The notes under the pieces: generated by a model | Databases searched by the model: none | The model's input: only the letters and a program-made list of their open reading frames with translations | Told to the model about the DNA's origin: nothing | Made by a program: the position numbers and the translations under genes | NCBI GenBank assembly: GCA_964016885.1 | Contig: OZ024740.1 | Location: forward strand, 294,542,597-294,606,596 | Direction of reading: 5' to 3' | Origin: Eledone cirrhosa | Lineage: Eukaryota > Mollusca > Cephalopoda > Octopoda > Eledonidae | Length of the DNA: 64,000 bases | In this document: positions 22,740 through 33,632 of the stretch, piece by piece | Position numbering within the stretch: position 1 is the first letter of the stretch | Layout: each line of letters starts with the position of its first letter

Positions 22740-23325
22740 AGCGATTGCATGGAGTGAAGTGGTTCCTTTTTAGCTTGCATTGTATGAAACAACCTCTCCA
22801 GTGTTGGTATCACAATGGAACACAGTACTCCCAGTAAAATGGTGGATGAACAGACTGAGAGAGCATAACCCTTTGTCCCTATTGACAACCTCTCTAGTGT
22901 TGGTGTCATGATTAAATGACCCCAGCACACGCTATAAGGTGTTGGACGAACAGACTGAGACAATGTAGGGTACAGAGGACCCTTTGGCCCTGTTGAGGAC
23001 TTGACAACCTCTCTAATGTTAATGCCAGGATAAAATGCACCCATTATACACTGTAAGGTGGTTGGTGGTTGAATAAAAAACAATATAAGGTACAGAAGAC
23101 TCTTCTGTCTTGCCAAGTATATGATAACAGCTACAGTACTTGCACCACGGTAAAATGCACCCAGTATGCTCTGTAAAGTGGTTATTGTTAGGAAGAGTAT
23201 CTGGCTGTAGAAATCCTGCCAAATATGGAATGTATGAACATAGCATGGTTCTATGACCAGTCTACTTTCCAACCATGATAACCCATCCAACCCACGAGAG
23301 CATTGAAAGCAGACATAAAATATTG
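22740..23325 (+). mobile_element. Old LINE/SINE tail with about 100-bp tandem units
   Basis: Four diverged repeats of a 'gacaacctctctagtgttgg' ... 'cccagcacac..tgtaa' unit are followed by 'gttaggaagagtatctggct' and 'cccatccaacccacgagagc', the standard tail order. The 191-residue frame on the minus strand is a by-product of the tandem structure. Confidence 0.6.
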
Positions 23326-23506
23326 CAGGTGAAAGTGAACGTCTGTGTCAATAGAATAGTAGGCAATAGTATAGAGACCAGCAGTCTCTAAACTATCACC
23401 AACAGAGCTTTATTTTTCAATACTTTCATTAGTTTTCATTAGACTTTATGAAAAAGATTATATGAAGCACATTTAATGCTTATGTCATGTTCATAATTAA
23501 ATTGTG

Positions 23507-23830
23507 AAGGTGCATGACTTAGTTGAGCTCACAATTGTAAGGTTGAGAGTTCTAATCCCGGACCATGTAGTGCGTTGTGTTTTTTAGCAAAACACTTTAT
23601 TTTACATTGCTCCAGTTCACTCAGCTGTAGAAATTAGTTGTGATGTCACTGGTGCCAAGCTGTATTGGCCATTGCCTTTCCTTTGGACAACATCAGTGGC
23701 ATGGAGAGAGGAGGCTGGTTTGCATGGGTGACTGCTAGTCTTCAACAAACACACCTTGCTCAGGCTTGTGCCTTAGAGGGGAACTTTCCAGGTGCAAAAC
23801 CATGGTCATTCATAAACGAAGTGAGCCTAC
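23507..23830 (+). mobile_element. SINE-A2 copy
   Basis: tRNA-like head ('gtgcatgacttagttgagct', 'gagttctaatcccgg') and the shared central domain ('cattgctccagttcactcag'). Downstream of 'gtgatgtcactggtgcc' the tail is different from SINE-A. A second copy is 59088-59400. Confidence 0.75.
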
Positions 23831-23929
23831 AATAATTAAATTATTAATTCTACATGAATGAAGACATATGAATCATGACAGTAAACTGTGGCATGCCTGT
23901 AAAGTCAAGGAGTGATTCATTGGACCTGT

Positions 23930-24205
23930 AATTCTTGATAGAGTTATAAGGGTTCCATAGTGACATACATCATGTCTTGGTCATTTTAAACCTGACAGAG
24001 CCTATTCCCTTCCCATGTCTGAACACAAGAAATTTCTTTCAGAGAAAGAAAAAAAAAAATGATAGAGAGGAAGTGAGAAAGAGAGATAAAGGAAGAGTCA
24101 ACCTCAGTAGTCAACTGGTTCTTTTCTTATCAACTTTAAAAGAATGAAAGGTGAAGTATAACATTTAAAGGATTTCTTATCTTTGCACACAAAGAGACAC
24201 TGTTT
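23930..24205. repeat. Interspersed 'ggacctgtaattctt' repeat
   Basis: Shares 'agtgacata', 'cattttaaacctgacagagcc' and 'tttctttcagagaaag' with 28755-28930, 29160-29290 and 38170-38345. Non-coding family of unknown class. Confidence 0.6.
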
Positions 24206-24745
24206 GTTTTCAATAGAATAATAACTCCCTCAACAAATCCCATCTCTTTCTTACTCTAGGCACTATACCTTCCATATAATAACTTGACTAAATAAAAGAA
24301 ACTGACTACTATTTCTCTTGAGTTGTCTGAGGAGTTCATTCATATACCTTTTTTTCATGGCTGTTCTTAGCAATTTTCTTTTGTTAGAAACGGTAGGGAG
24401 TATTTTTTGTAACACAATTTACAAATACTTTAACTTGTCCCTAAACAATGGTGCTCTGACCAAGATTGTTATGTAATATTTGGGAAAACCAAATAAATTT
24501 CAAGAATGTAATATTGTTTTCCAAGTAGCAGTGACAGAATGAGCTGTTGTACTGGTACAGGGGATTTTCTTAATGAATTCCATATGAGTCCTATATAGCA
24601 GATTATGATCGCTTTTAAGGTTACATCTGAACAAAAGATTATATGTGACTTGTTGTATTACTCTGTTAGGGGCCAAAACTCTAAATTTCAGCAACTGATT
24701 GTTAGCCCTTTTAGCTTTAGGTCTGTTCTCTCCATTTTAACTTAA

Positions 24746-24942
24746 CCCTTTAATGTTCAAACCGGCCAAAATTCTCTACCTCTTTCTGTTGAAACTGGCT
24801 GTAACTGGTTGCTCAAACTGATGTTAAGGTATTGTTCTCAAAATAAATACTTTCAAAATCTCATAAATTCGATATTATGTGAGGTAAAGCCTTTACCATG
24901 AAAATATAATATTATATATAGAGTAATGTGAATGCTAAAGGG
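24746..24942. mobile_element. MITE-1 copy with TTAA flanks
   Basis: TTAA at 24742-24745 and 24943-24946. Left end 'ccctttaatgttc', right end 'gaatgctaaaggg'. Body 'cctctttctgttgaaactgg', 'gatgttaaggtattgttctc', 'gatattatgtgag'. About 197 bp, no coding capacity. Confidence 0.8.
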
Positions 24943-25129
24943 TTAAGATAATATGAGATAACTAGTCATATTTTTCATGCAGCTGAATCATACCTTTACA
25001 TTGAGTTTGTTGTACTTTGTGGCTATTTGTAGAATGATTATTGATGAGAGAGAGGAAATTTTTAAATTAGCTGGGATGTTGTCAGTTAAGTTAAAGGTTA
25101 GTCTCTTTTAAGCTTTGAGCTCATCAAGC

Positions 25130-25312
25130 AAGAGCTTATCTGGGTTTCATTAGTGTTAAGCAACTGAGAGTACAAGACACCAGTCCATCACAGGGTTAAA
25201 CCCTAGCTATTTCTGGAACTCATTTTCACAATGCACTACTCAATCCAAAAATCAAACTCATAACATTATGCTCACAAATCCAACACCTTAACCACGAGGC
25301 CATGTTGTCAGT
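25130..25312 (-). mobile_element. SINE-D copy
   Basis: On the minus strand begins 'catggcctcgtggttaaggt' with a B-box-like 'gagtttgatttttgg'. Shares 'ccatcacagggttaaaccc' with 30895-31165. Confidence 0.6.
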
Positions 25313-25337
25313 ACTCAAGGCTTTATTGTTATTTGAG

Positions 25338-25548
25338 CCCTTTAGCATTTACATTACTCTATATTTACTATTATATGTTCATGGTAAATGCTTTATCTCA
25401 TGTAATATCTCACATAATATCAAATCTATGAGATTTTGATATTATTTATTTTGAGAACAATACCTTAACATCAGCATGAGTGGCCAGTTACGGCCGGTTT
25501 GTACAGAAAGAGGTAAGAGGATTCTGGCCAGATATGGCCAGTTAAAGA
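25338..25548. mobile_element. MITE-1 copy, reversed
   Basis: Starts 'ccctttagcatttacattac', contains 'attttgagaacaatacctta' and 'gtacagaaagaggtaagagg', and ends 'gatatggccagttaaag'. The right terminal repeat is lost. Confidence 0.7.
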
Positions 25549-25699
25549 TAAATTAGATTTCCTTAAATGTCTGGATATCTACTTTGTTTAGATAGGATGT
25601 ATGGTAAAACATTATCTTCTACAACTTGATAATAATTTAGTTGTTCAAAGTGATCACGTTTTTTTACAAGAATTCTATCAACTTCAATTAGCCATTTCT

Positions 25700-26072
25700 T
25701 GAATGAGCCCACACTGCAAAATAGTAATGTGGGAGTCACAACGAAAAGGACCCAGTCCACACTGTAAAGTGGTCGTGTAGGTGTCACGACAAAAAGCACC
25801 CAGTCCACTGTAAAGTGGTCATGTAGGTGTCACAACAAAAAGTACCCCTCACACTGTAAAGTGGTCGTGTAGGAGTCAACAAAAAGCGCCCAGCACACAC
25901 TGTAAATGTGGGTGGCATTAAGAAGGGCGTCCAGCTGTAGAAACCTAGCCAGAAAGTCCTATATGAGTAAGACATGGGCACCTGACCCAACTTACCTCAA
26001 ATGGGACAACCTGTCTAACACACACTAGCATGGAAAAATGTACATTAAACAATGATGATGATGATGATGATT
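25700..26072 (+). mobile_element. LINE-A/SINE tail with four tandem subunits
   Basis: Four copies of a roughly 45-bp 'actgtaaagtggtcgtgtag' / 'aaaaagcacccag' unit precede 'aagaagggcgtccagctgta', 'cacactagcatggaa' and a (gat)n end. No ORF of the parent LINE is attached. Confidence 0.8.
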
Positions 26073-26483
26073 ATTATAGATGATCTTCATAGAATTCAAG
26101 AAACCTCTGAACATCAAGCATCAGACTACTTTAGCTTTGCCTTTCCACTATTGATTTTTTAACAGAGGGGTGGGGGTTCTGTATTGGGGATTTGTGTTTC
26201 TGCTAGACTTTCCATTGTGGGTGGGGTCAGCTAGAAAAGCTCTAGAAATTGTCTCCTTTTTCTTTAATGAGTTGTTGGAGCTCATCATAATCATCAAGCC
26301 AGTTTTAATGTTTCCTTGTCATATTTCCAAATATTTGTTCACATATTGAAGATAGCATCCTTCAGAATGCGTTGGTGTTCTTATATTAATGTTGAATATC
26401 CGATGGCAAGTTTTTGTCCAATTTATCATTGGAATTCTAATCTCTTTGTGTCTTTGAATTTTTTTGGTTATTAATTAACTTCC

Positions 26484-26690
26484 TTAACTCCTTTGACACC
26501 AACCCACCCAAACTTCCCAGGCATAGAAGATTGGATCAGACCGGACTGGATGGGATGTGACATATGGTATATGATGATTTTATTATGTTATAAATACTAT
26601 CTTAAAGAAATTATAATTCTAGTAAATCCTTTCCAAATTGTCAATTAATAAAGTATTCTACTAGAAATACAATAATGAAGGGGTTAATGC
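26484..26690. mobile_element. MITE-2 copy
   Basis: Starts 'ttaactcctttgacaccaac', ends 'aatacaataatgaaggggtta'. Shares the family internal sequence around 'cctttccaaattgtcaatta'. Confidence 0.6.
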
Positions 26691-27117
26691 CTTTGTAACC
26701 TTGTCACAATTGAAGAATCCTCTCAATCCTATGTATGACAAGTGTGGTGGGATTTAACAGTGATGTGAGGGAGAAAGGAGATGGGCAACTGATGAGGTTT
26801 GTTTATATCCTGCATACACTTTTTCTCAATATCTTAATTTAAATTGACATACAAACTTGTAATCTTGAAACCTCTCCCACCTTTGTTCCTCTCATGGATC
26901 AACACTGGTAAATCTCTACTTTACTTTCAGCATCTCTTCATTCAATGTATATCCTTTCTAACAACCTGATAGTGTTCCTTGCTTCCCACTTTCTCTAATC
27001 TACCCAGATGTATTTCTTAGCTTTCATGGTTATTCACCACATCATCTGACATCCAAAGAGCCTGTCTGTGATTTGCAGTAGGTTGTTTTGTAGACACCCC
27101 TAATTGTCTTCTATATG

Positions 27118-27442
27118 GAGGCACATGGCTTAGTGGTTTGAGCATTGGCCTTGCAATCGAAAGGTTGTGAGTTCAATTCTCAGACCAGATGATGTGTTGT
27201 TTCCTTGAGCAAGACACTTTATTTCACATTGCTCCAGTTTACTCAGCTGTAGAAATGAGATGATAGGGACTGGGTTCCCTATCATTCCACTGCAAAGTGG
27301 TCGTGGAGGTGCCACGGCAAAAAAGCACCCAGCACTCACTGTAAATGAGGTTGGTGTTAGGAAGGGCATCCAGCTGTAGAAATCAAGCCAGAATCAGTTC
27401 CCGTCCCACCCTTGCAAGCAGGGTAAAAGCGGACGTAAAATG
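27118..27442 (+). mobile_element. SINE-A, full-length copy
   Basis: Head 'gaggcacatggcttagtggt', B box 'gttcaattct', central domain 'cattgctccagtttactcag', tail 'ggtgttaggaagggcatcca' and 'gcggacgtaaaatgaa'. It runs directly into a TA-rich minisatellite. Confidence 0.88.
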
Positions 27443-27522
27443 AATACATATACATGTATATATATATACATGTATATATATATACATGTATATATATATA
27501 CATGTATATATATATATACATG

Positions 27523-27555
<33 letters not shown>

Positions 27556-27556
27556 C
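27443..27556. repeat. ACATGTATATATAT tandem repeat
   Basis: Five units of about 16-20 bp followed by (TA)n, between a SINE and a LINE fragment. Confidence 0.9.
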
Positions 27557-27561
27557 ATACA

Positions 27562-28127
27562 CACCAACTGGTATTTCTTGGAACCTATCTTTGACCAAAA
27601 GATCTTTAAATTCCATAACCATGATGTGGTTGAGAGGAAGAGCAAAGCCTGGGCGGCGTGCCACAGCTTGAGATCGGTGTGGAAGTCGGACCTTCGTAAA
27701 GACCTGAAAATCCGCCTCTTCATTGCTGTAGTGGAGTCTGAGACTTGGACACTGACCAAGAAACTCACTCAGATGGTGGATGGGTGCTACATGAGAATGC
27801 TGAGGATGGCTCTGAACATTAATCAGTATACACTGAGGATGAAAAACTCAGAGCTGTATGGGAGCCTCCCAAAAGTCAGCTCAAAAGTGACAGAGGAGAC
27901 TGAGGTTAGCTGGATATGCTCACCGACATCCAGAGTTGACATTGCACTCAGTGCTCCTGTGGGAGCCCCTACATGGACACACTGGAAGAGGAAGACCAAG
28001 GTTAACGTATGTTGATGCCCTAAGGACAGACACTGGTCTGTTGGAGACGCAGGACATGGCAGCAATGAGGGACAGAAACCACTGGAGAGAACTCGTCCAT
28101 GGATCTCGGGAATTTTACCCGCCCTAG
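27562..28127 (+). mobile_element. LINE-C C-terminal fragment
   Basis: Frames encode [50 protein letters not shown], and finish [20 protein letters not shown] at 28127. This is the post-RT region of a LINE, with frame breaks. The last 150 nt recur on the minus strand at 37584-37742. Confidence 0.8.
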
Positions 28128-28246
28128 AAGAACCTCCATACATTCTTCTCCCGATTGTCTTACTTTGATTTCTCAAATAACTACTCTATATTTACTGAAA
28201 ATTAATCATTTTGTTTGCAGTGTAAAATGTTATTATTTTGATAATT

Positions 28247-28700
28247 AATCCTTCCATGACCACATTTCTAATGAAATACACTATTTTAATTAATTAATGA
28301 AGAATTTTGAAGGATTTATTAAAATTATTAATTTCATTACAAAGATAGTAACTTGTAATGTTTTGATATAAAATTGTTAGATTTTAATTTAAATTGCAAA
28401 CCTTTAAAATCTTCTTAGACACTAAGCTCCGCCAGATACAGACTGCTCATCAACATGAGATATTTTTCTTCACAAAGTTCGATCACCAAAAGCAGAGTTT
28501 AAAGAGCAAAGATCAAGACTATATGTTGACATTATCAAGCCATCATTTTGGCTGCCGGCCTCTACTTCTCTTACCACCCAACCTTCCTTCCAAACCTTTG
28601 ATATAAGGCTCAACAGCATATATCAACCTTTAAAATGGGTGGTTTTTATTCCATAGAACCAGAGCCAGTTTTGACTAGACTGGTAACTAAAGAGTTAAGT
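28247..28700. repeat. Split MITE-2 with an inserted repeat
   Basis: 28247-28400 carries MITE-2 sequence ('aatccttccatgaccacatt', 'gaagaattttgaaggattta') and 28628-28700 its other end ('tttaaaatgggtggtt', 'gactggtaactaaagagtt'). Between them 28420-28615 matches 29735-29925. Confidence 0.6.
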
Positions 28701-29429
28701 TTAGAAGATTGGTAAGGAAAGTTTATATGTGTGTGTATATGAATAATTATGCATGGACACTAACTCCTGATTGAGTTGTAGGGGCACTGTAGTGATATAG
28801 AATGTGCCTTGGGTATTTAAAATGGACAGAGCCCGTCCTTCTCTAGATCTGAACACAACTGATTTCTTCTAGAGAAAGTGTACTAGACTGGCACTTCATA
28901 CTTTATTTATTTACCTAAAAAAGATGAAAACCTGAAGGAATAAAGCGAAGCATTCTATTCAACGTTCTGACTCTGCCAATCCATTTCCCTATGGATAATT
29001 AAATGATTGTGTGTAAATATTGACTGATTCACTACTGAAGTGGAGCTAACATCCCAGTCAGGGTCTGCATGTTTCCACCATATTTTGGCTCTATACAGTC
29101 CCCTTACCCCTACACATATAACACTAACCTGTCATTGTAACTAACTACAGGATTGTTTGATGTATTGTAATGGATTTGTAGGGCTACCACTATGATATAC
29201 TTCTTAAGCATTTTAAACCTGATTTCTTCCAGAGAGAGAAAGAAGAGAGAAGAATCAAATTCAGTAGTCAACTTCATTTATCAACCTCAAAAGGATGAAA
29301 AACAAAGTTGGCCTCAGTGGTATTTGAACTAGTGTATGCAGAGAGTTGGAATGAATATTGCAAAGCATTTTATCCAATGCCCTTAAGGATTCAGTCAATT
29401 CACCACACATATGATGTATATAGATAAGA

Positions 29430-29612
29430 ATTATTGGGTGAAAAAGTGTCAAGAGATCCCAGTGAAAGGAAGCCACAAAAAAAGGAAAATCAGAGCTGAA
29501 ATGGTGCGAGTTGATCTTAAATCACTGATGCTCACAGATGAACACAACAAATGAAGGAATGTCGTGCTAGAGACCTGTCCAATCCATGCAAGCATGGAAA
29601 AGCGATGATGTA
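29430..29612 (+). mobile_element. LINE-D C-terminal fragment
   Basis: 'gtgaaaggaagccaca' ... 'tgcgagttgatcttaaatca' ... 'ccatgcaagcatggaa', 'gcgatgatg' parallels 7010-7250. Confidence 0.55.
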
Positions 29613-29728
29613 TCCTCTGGGCAGGAATGGTAAGCTGTTACTCCTGGACAGGAATGGTAAGCCGTTACTCCCTGGGTAAAAATGGTAAGCTGTTACCCCC
29701 TGGCAGGAATATAAGCTGTTACCTATGT
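29613..29728 (+). repeat. Short tandem repeat, about 30 bp x 4
   Basis: Four diverged units of 'gggcaggaatggtaagctgt' + 'tactccct'. Confidence 0.8.
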
Positions 29729-29734
29729 AGACTT

Positions 29735-29925
29735 ATCTTATTGACGCTTAACTCCACCAGTTGCAGATTGTGCATCAACAAGAGATATTTTTCTCCACAA
29801 TGTTCGATCACCAGCAGCAGAGTTTCAAGAGCAAAGATCAAGTCCAGTCCATAAGTTGACATTATCAAGCCATTGTTTTGGCTGCCGGCCTCTGCTTCTC
29901 TTATCAACCAACCTTCCTTCCAGGC
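29735..29925. repeat. Interspersed repeat (pair of 28420-28615)
   Basis: Both copies share 'aagagatatttttct(c/t)cac', 'gttcgatcacca', 'gacattatcaagcca' and 'ttttggctgccggcctct'. Class unknown. Confidence 0.75.
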
Positions 29926-30894
29926 ATAACCTACTCACACCACAAGTTGATCTTTTTATATGACCATACAGTTTGAGTACTCTTGACATGACAATTGATG
30001 TAAATGGTCTAAGTCTGGTAATGTTGAGCAGCTCACTGATATAGATACGGTCGCTGAGTCACTTGCCAGTCATAAGTCTCATGATGTGGTTCTGGAATGC
30101 AGAGAACTTCTGAAGTGACCTTGTCATCCAATTAACACAACTGGTAGAATGTAAGTATCGAAGATCTTAGCCTTCAAATGATAGGAAACTCGTTCTCATG
30201 TTAGTAGTTCCGTGTTCTTGTTGAAAGCTGCCCAACCTAGAACAATGTATATGTAATACTATAAATTTTAAGTATTACATATATAAAGTAAATGATTTAT
30301 AATTTCAATATAAAAATACTAATGTATGGAAATTGGAGTATAATTCAGTAAATAGGCAATAATTTTGATGTGTGGGATAGGTACAGTTTCTGCTGCCTTT
30401 CAAGCTCAATTTATATACTGGGTGTAACCCTATTAAACCAGCTGGCTGTCAATTCAACTCCATATATTAAATATAACGTCAGAAGGACAGAATGATTTCT
30501 GACTTCTCACTCAATGTCATTATAAAACTGAAGAGTGGGCTGATGAAAATCTGTTGACTTGTAATGACTAGGTTAATCTTTAAAACATTTTATTTTATTT
30601 GAATTTATAAAATAGTAATGTCATGCCATTGTCTTGTACAGAGATGTTTTTTGTGCCAGTTCAATTTAGTTTTCAGATTTATTTCTTAATACATTTATAA
30701 TGATTTTTAAAAAACTTAAAAAGGATTTGGGGTTCTTCTGAGCCAAACATTTTTTAATTCTACAATATTATAATCAGAGATGATTGTGTGCGTGTGTGTA
30801 TTATAACCATACACTACTACGCCAAATATCGAGTACTCTTGAGTAACGGTGTCTAACCAGTTTCAAACTGAATCCATCCTGGTTTATATATATA

Positions 30895-31165
30895 AAGTCT
30901 AAAATCTGTCTCAAGTTTGGCAGCCGATCAGGCTGGTGTTTATCCCAGTTTCCTTCGTGTTAAGCGACGGAGACAAGACCACCAATCGGGACACGACGTC
31001 AGTCTATCACAGGATTAAACCCCCAGCAACTGCTGGTACTCATTTTCAGCTAAGTATGCTGGTTGAAGCAATGTGAAATGAAGTGTTTTTGCTAAGAACA
31101 CAAAACACAACCCAGTCCAAGAATCAAACTCACTATATTATGATCTTAAGTCCTATCACTAGGAC
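30895..31165 (-). mobile_element. SINE-D copy
   Basis: Shares 'cccagtttccttcgtgttaa', 'gtc(a/t)atcacaggattaaaccc' and 'ctcattttcagctaa' with 25130-25312. The tRNA-like head is at the right end. The flank 30807-30890 ('tatcgagtactcttgagtaa') resembles 11706-11785. Confidence 0.6.
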
Positions 31166-32720
31166 ACACACACATATATGGCAGTAGTGATGGAGTCATG
31201 ATAAAATGCTCCCAGTATATACTGCAAAGTGCTTGGCATCTAAACCAAACCCAAAGCAGAGTGCATGAGAACAATGTAGTCACCTGACCAGTCCAGCCTC
31301 AGTACACGACAGCCCATTTCGAACCCTGACCTTACAGTTAATCTTTTTACGTTTCCTTTAGATTTTTTACAAGCCATCTCTAATTTTCTTACAGTCCACC
31401 AAACTATAGCACAGAAGACAATATAGAAGGTCTTAACTAAACCAACGGATTTAAAGATGCTTGTTCTTTACCAATACACTAGAAACCTGTACTTATGGTG
31501 ATAAAACCCTCTCTAGTTAAGTCATCTTTGTTCTTATAATAGTTTAGAATGGTGCTATTGTAGAAGATATTATGACAATGATACATATACGAGATTCCAG
31601 TTTTCATCTATCAAATTTAACTCAGAAAGTAATGGTCAAAGATTCTTGCTCAAGTCTGTTGTTGTTATGGTTCATACCAGTGCAGGTTTAGCTGGTGGCG
31701 TATAAGGTTGCATTTGAAAGAGGTTTCTTGTATGGTTTCATGATAGGGGACCCAGGCCTATCATGTTTCCATTTCTCAAGTGGCAGGAAGTAGGATTTGA
31801 ATTCAGAATGTACAAAGCCAGAAGAGATGTTGCAAGGCACTATAATAAGCATTCTGACCCGATCTCTGATCTGAAGATATTTGAAGGACTTGACTCAATG
31901 TTTTCTACAGCAAGCAATGAGTTCTCGTTTCTTCCTCTAAAAAAGAACTACAGGCTTTCCCCTCTGACTGTCATTATAAAAAAAATAAAATAAAATAAAA
32001 AATAAAAAAATAAATAAAAAAGAATTAAATAATGAATTGCATAACAACATTCACACAATATTTACAATAAATAAAACACTAAACAGTAAAATTTGTTTGA
32101 AATATAAGATATTTAATATATTTAACATAATATATTTGATGTTGCAGGTTTTCTGAAATGATAAAAAAATATATATATATATATATACATAGATATGTTC
32201 CTTTATAGAAATATATACATAGATAAACAGACAGTTATATAGATATAAATTATATTGAGTAAATCAATAAGAAACAGTTGACCCTCACCCCACAAAATAA
32301 AGTCAATACTCTTTAACTTAACAATATTTAGATGATCACATCATTATTAAATGTGCACTAATATACAAGGATTATCTAGGAATATGCAACTAATTAGATG
32401 TTAAGTTTCATTTACTGTATAATCAGACAATGTGTTAGAGGAAGGCAGAGTAAAAATATTAGAATTTAAACCTATAATGAACCATAAAATTGATAAATTG
32501 TTGAGTGGGTAAATCATTGTTTTGTATATCCCTGAACAAATTACAAATTTACTAATGGAAAATAGCAAACAAATAACAAAAGATGGCTAAAATTATATTG
32601 ATCTAAACTTAATAGGAGAGAAAAAAATTTAATTTCAAACATAACAGACCAAAACAGCCATAAAAATCTTGTACCAACTTTTGCATTTCTCACATTCTCA
32701 TAGTTTCTTTCAATGTAAAA
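31166..32720. other. Intergenic; no gene
   Basis: AT-rich. The frame at 31763 ends in an A/T-rich tract (31980-32030) and looks like nothing known. A tail remnant lies near 31190-31320, and (TA)n at 32168-32187. Confidence 0.5.
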
Positions 32721-32724
32721 TTTT

Positions 32725-33205
32725 CATCATCATTTAATGTTCATTAGCCCTGCTAGTAAGGGTTCTAGACTTAATATTTCTTTTCAAATTATATCCACTT
32801 AATCATATTGAGAATATGATCACATGTTTTGGAGATACCTTACAGCCATTGATATAACTATTGAGACTCTGGTGATTAGTGTCAAACTTTTCATCTTTTG
32901 ACCAGCATTTCAACCATAACTGTCATATAACATCAGATATGACTTCTGTAGTGCTCTGACCATACTGCATGGATTAGACAGATTGTAATGTTGTGAGGCT
33001 AGACAGGTCAAATGACCACATCTGTTTTTGATTTGGTTTTCTATGGCTGGATGCCTTCCTAATGCCAACTATTTTACTGTGTGTACTAGTAACAGTTTTT
33101 GTAGCACCAACACAAGAACAACAATCTTTTTGTCAGATTGATATTTACAGAGACATGCTAGCGTGGAAGATAGACGTTAAATGATGATGATGATGATGAC
33201 AGAGT
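32725..33205. mobile_element. Degenerate LINE/SINE tail fragments
   Basis: 'catcatcatttaatgttcat' at 32727 and 'ggctggatgccttcctaatg' at about 33046, then 'gaagatagacgttaaatgat' and (gat)n at 33160-33199. Confidence 0.55.
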
Positions 33206-33283
33206 TAGTGTATAATGTATAGGATTAACAGTTTGTGGATAATCAGTTGGAATCTATGTAGGTGTTTTGGTCTGTTTCATTAA

Positions 33284-33493
33284 TCCTTTAGCATTTACAT
33301 CACTCTATATTTACTATTATATTTTCATGGTAAACACTTTACCTCACATAATATTGAATCTATGAGATTTTGATATTATTTATTTTGAGAACAATACCTT
33401 AACATCAGTACGAGTGGCTGGTTACAGCTGGTTTGAACAGAAAGAGCCGAGAGAATTCTAGCCGGATACGGCTGGTTTAAATGCTAGAGGGTT
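33284..33493. mobile_element. MITE-1 copy just 3' of DDX27
   Basis: TTAA at 33280-33283. 'tcctttagcatttacatcac' at the left; right end 'taaatgctagagggttat'. Lies 88 nt beyond the DDX27 stop codon. On the minus strand it carries an AATAAA around 33380-33386. Confidence 0.75.
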
Positions 33494-33580
33494 ATGGCAA
33501 GACACATTGCAAAACAACAACTACTGTTATTTTTCTAAATCTTAAAACTTTTAAATGGAAAATCAAAAACGTACAAGACT

Positions 33581-33632
33581 TTATTTCTTCTTTCCAACAA
33601 GTCCCATCTCTTTCTTCTCTTGGTATGATGGA
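33581..33632 (-). CDS. DDX27: DDX27 last coding exon, 52 nt with stop
   Basis: Acceptor tatttctag at 33633. Encodes (G)[16 protein letters not shown] then TAA at 33583-33581. The preceding ...KKFRYG joins to [11 protein letters not shown], matching the terminal GPSxEE(R/K)K.xGL pattern of the family, which makes this tiny exon convincing. The stop codon lies inside an AATAAA hexamer (33585-33580). Confidence 0.88.

Noticed and set aside
22715..23290. 191-codon frame on the minus strand with repeated YxMGAFYPG-like motifs
   Set aside because: The repetition comes from the tandem LINE/SINE tail units; the same peptide pattern recurs wherever that tail is read backwards.
27130..27369. 79-codon frame '[17 protein letters not shown]...' (also 7983, 37827)
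   Set aside because: Identical frame recurs because it is the SINE-A tail read in reverse; not a gene family.
29925..30240. Possible LINE reverse-transcriptase remnant
   Set aside because: Some spacing on the minus strand recalls a degenerate RT end, but stops are frequent and no diagnostic motif remains.
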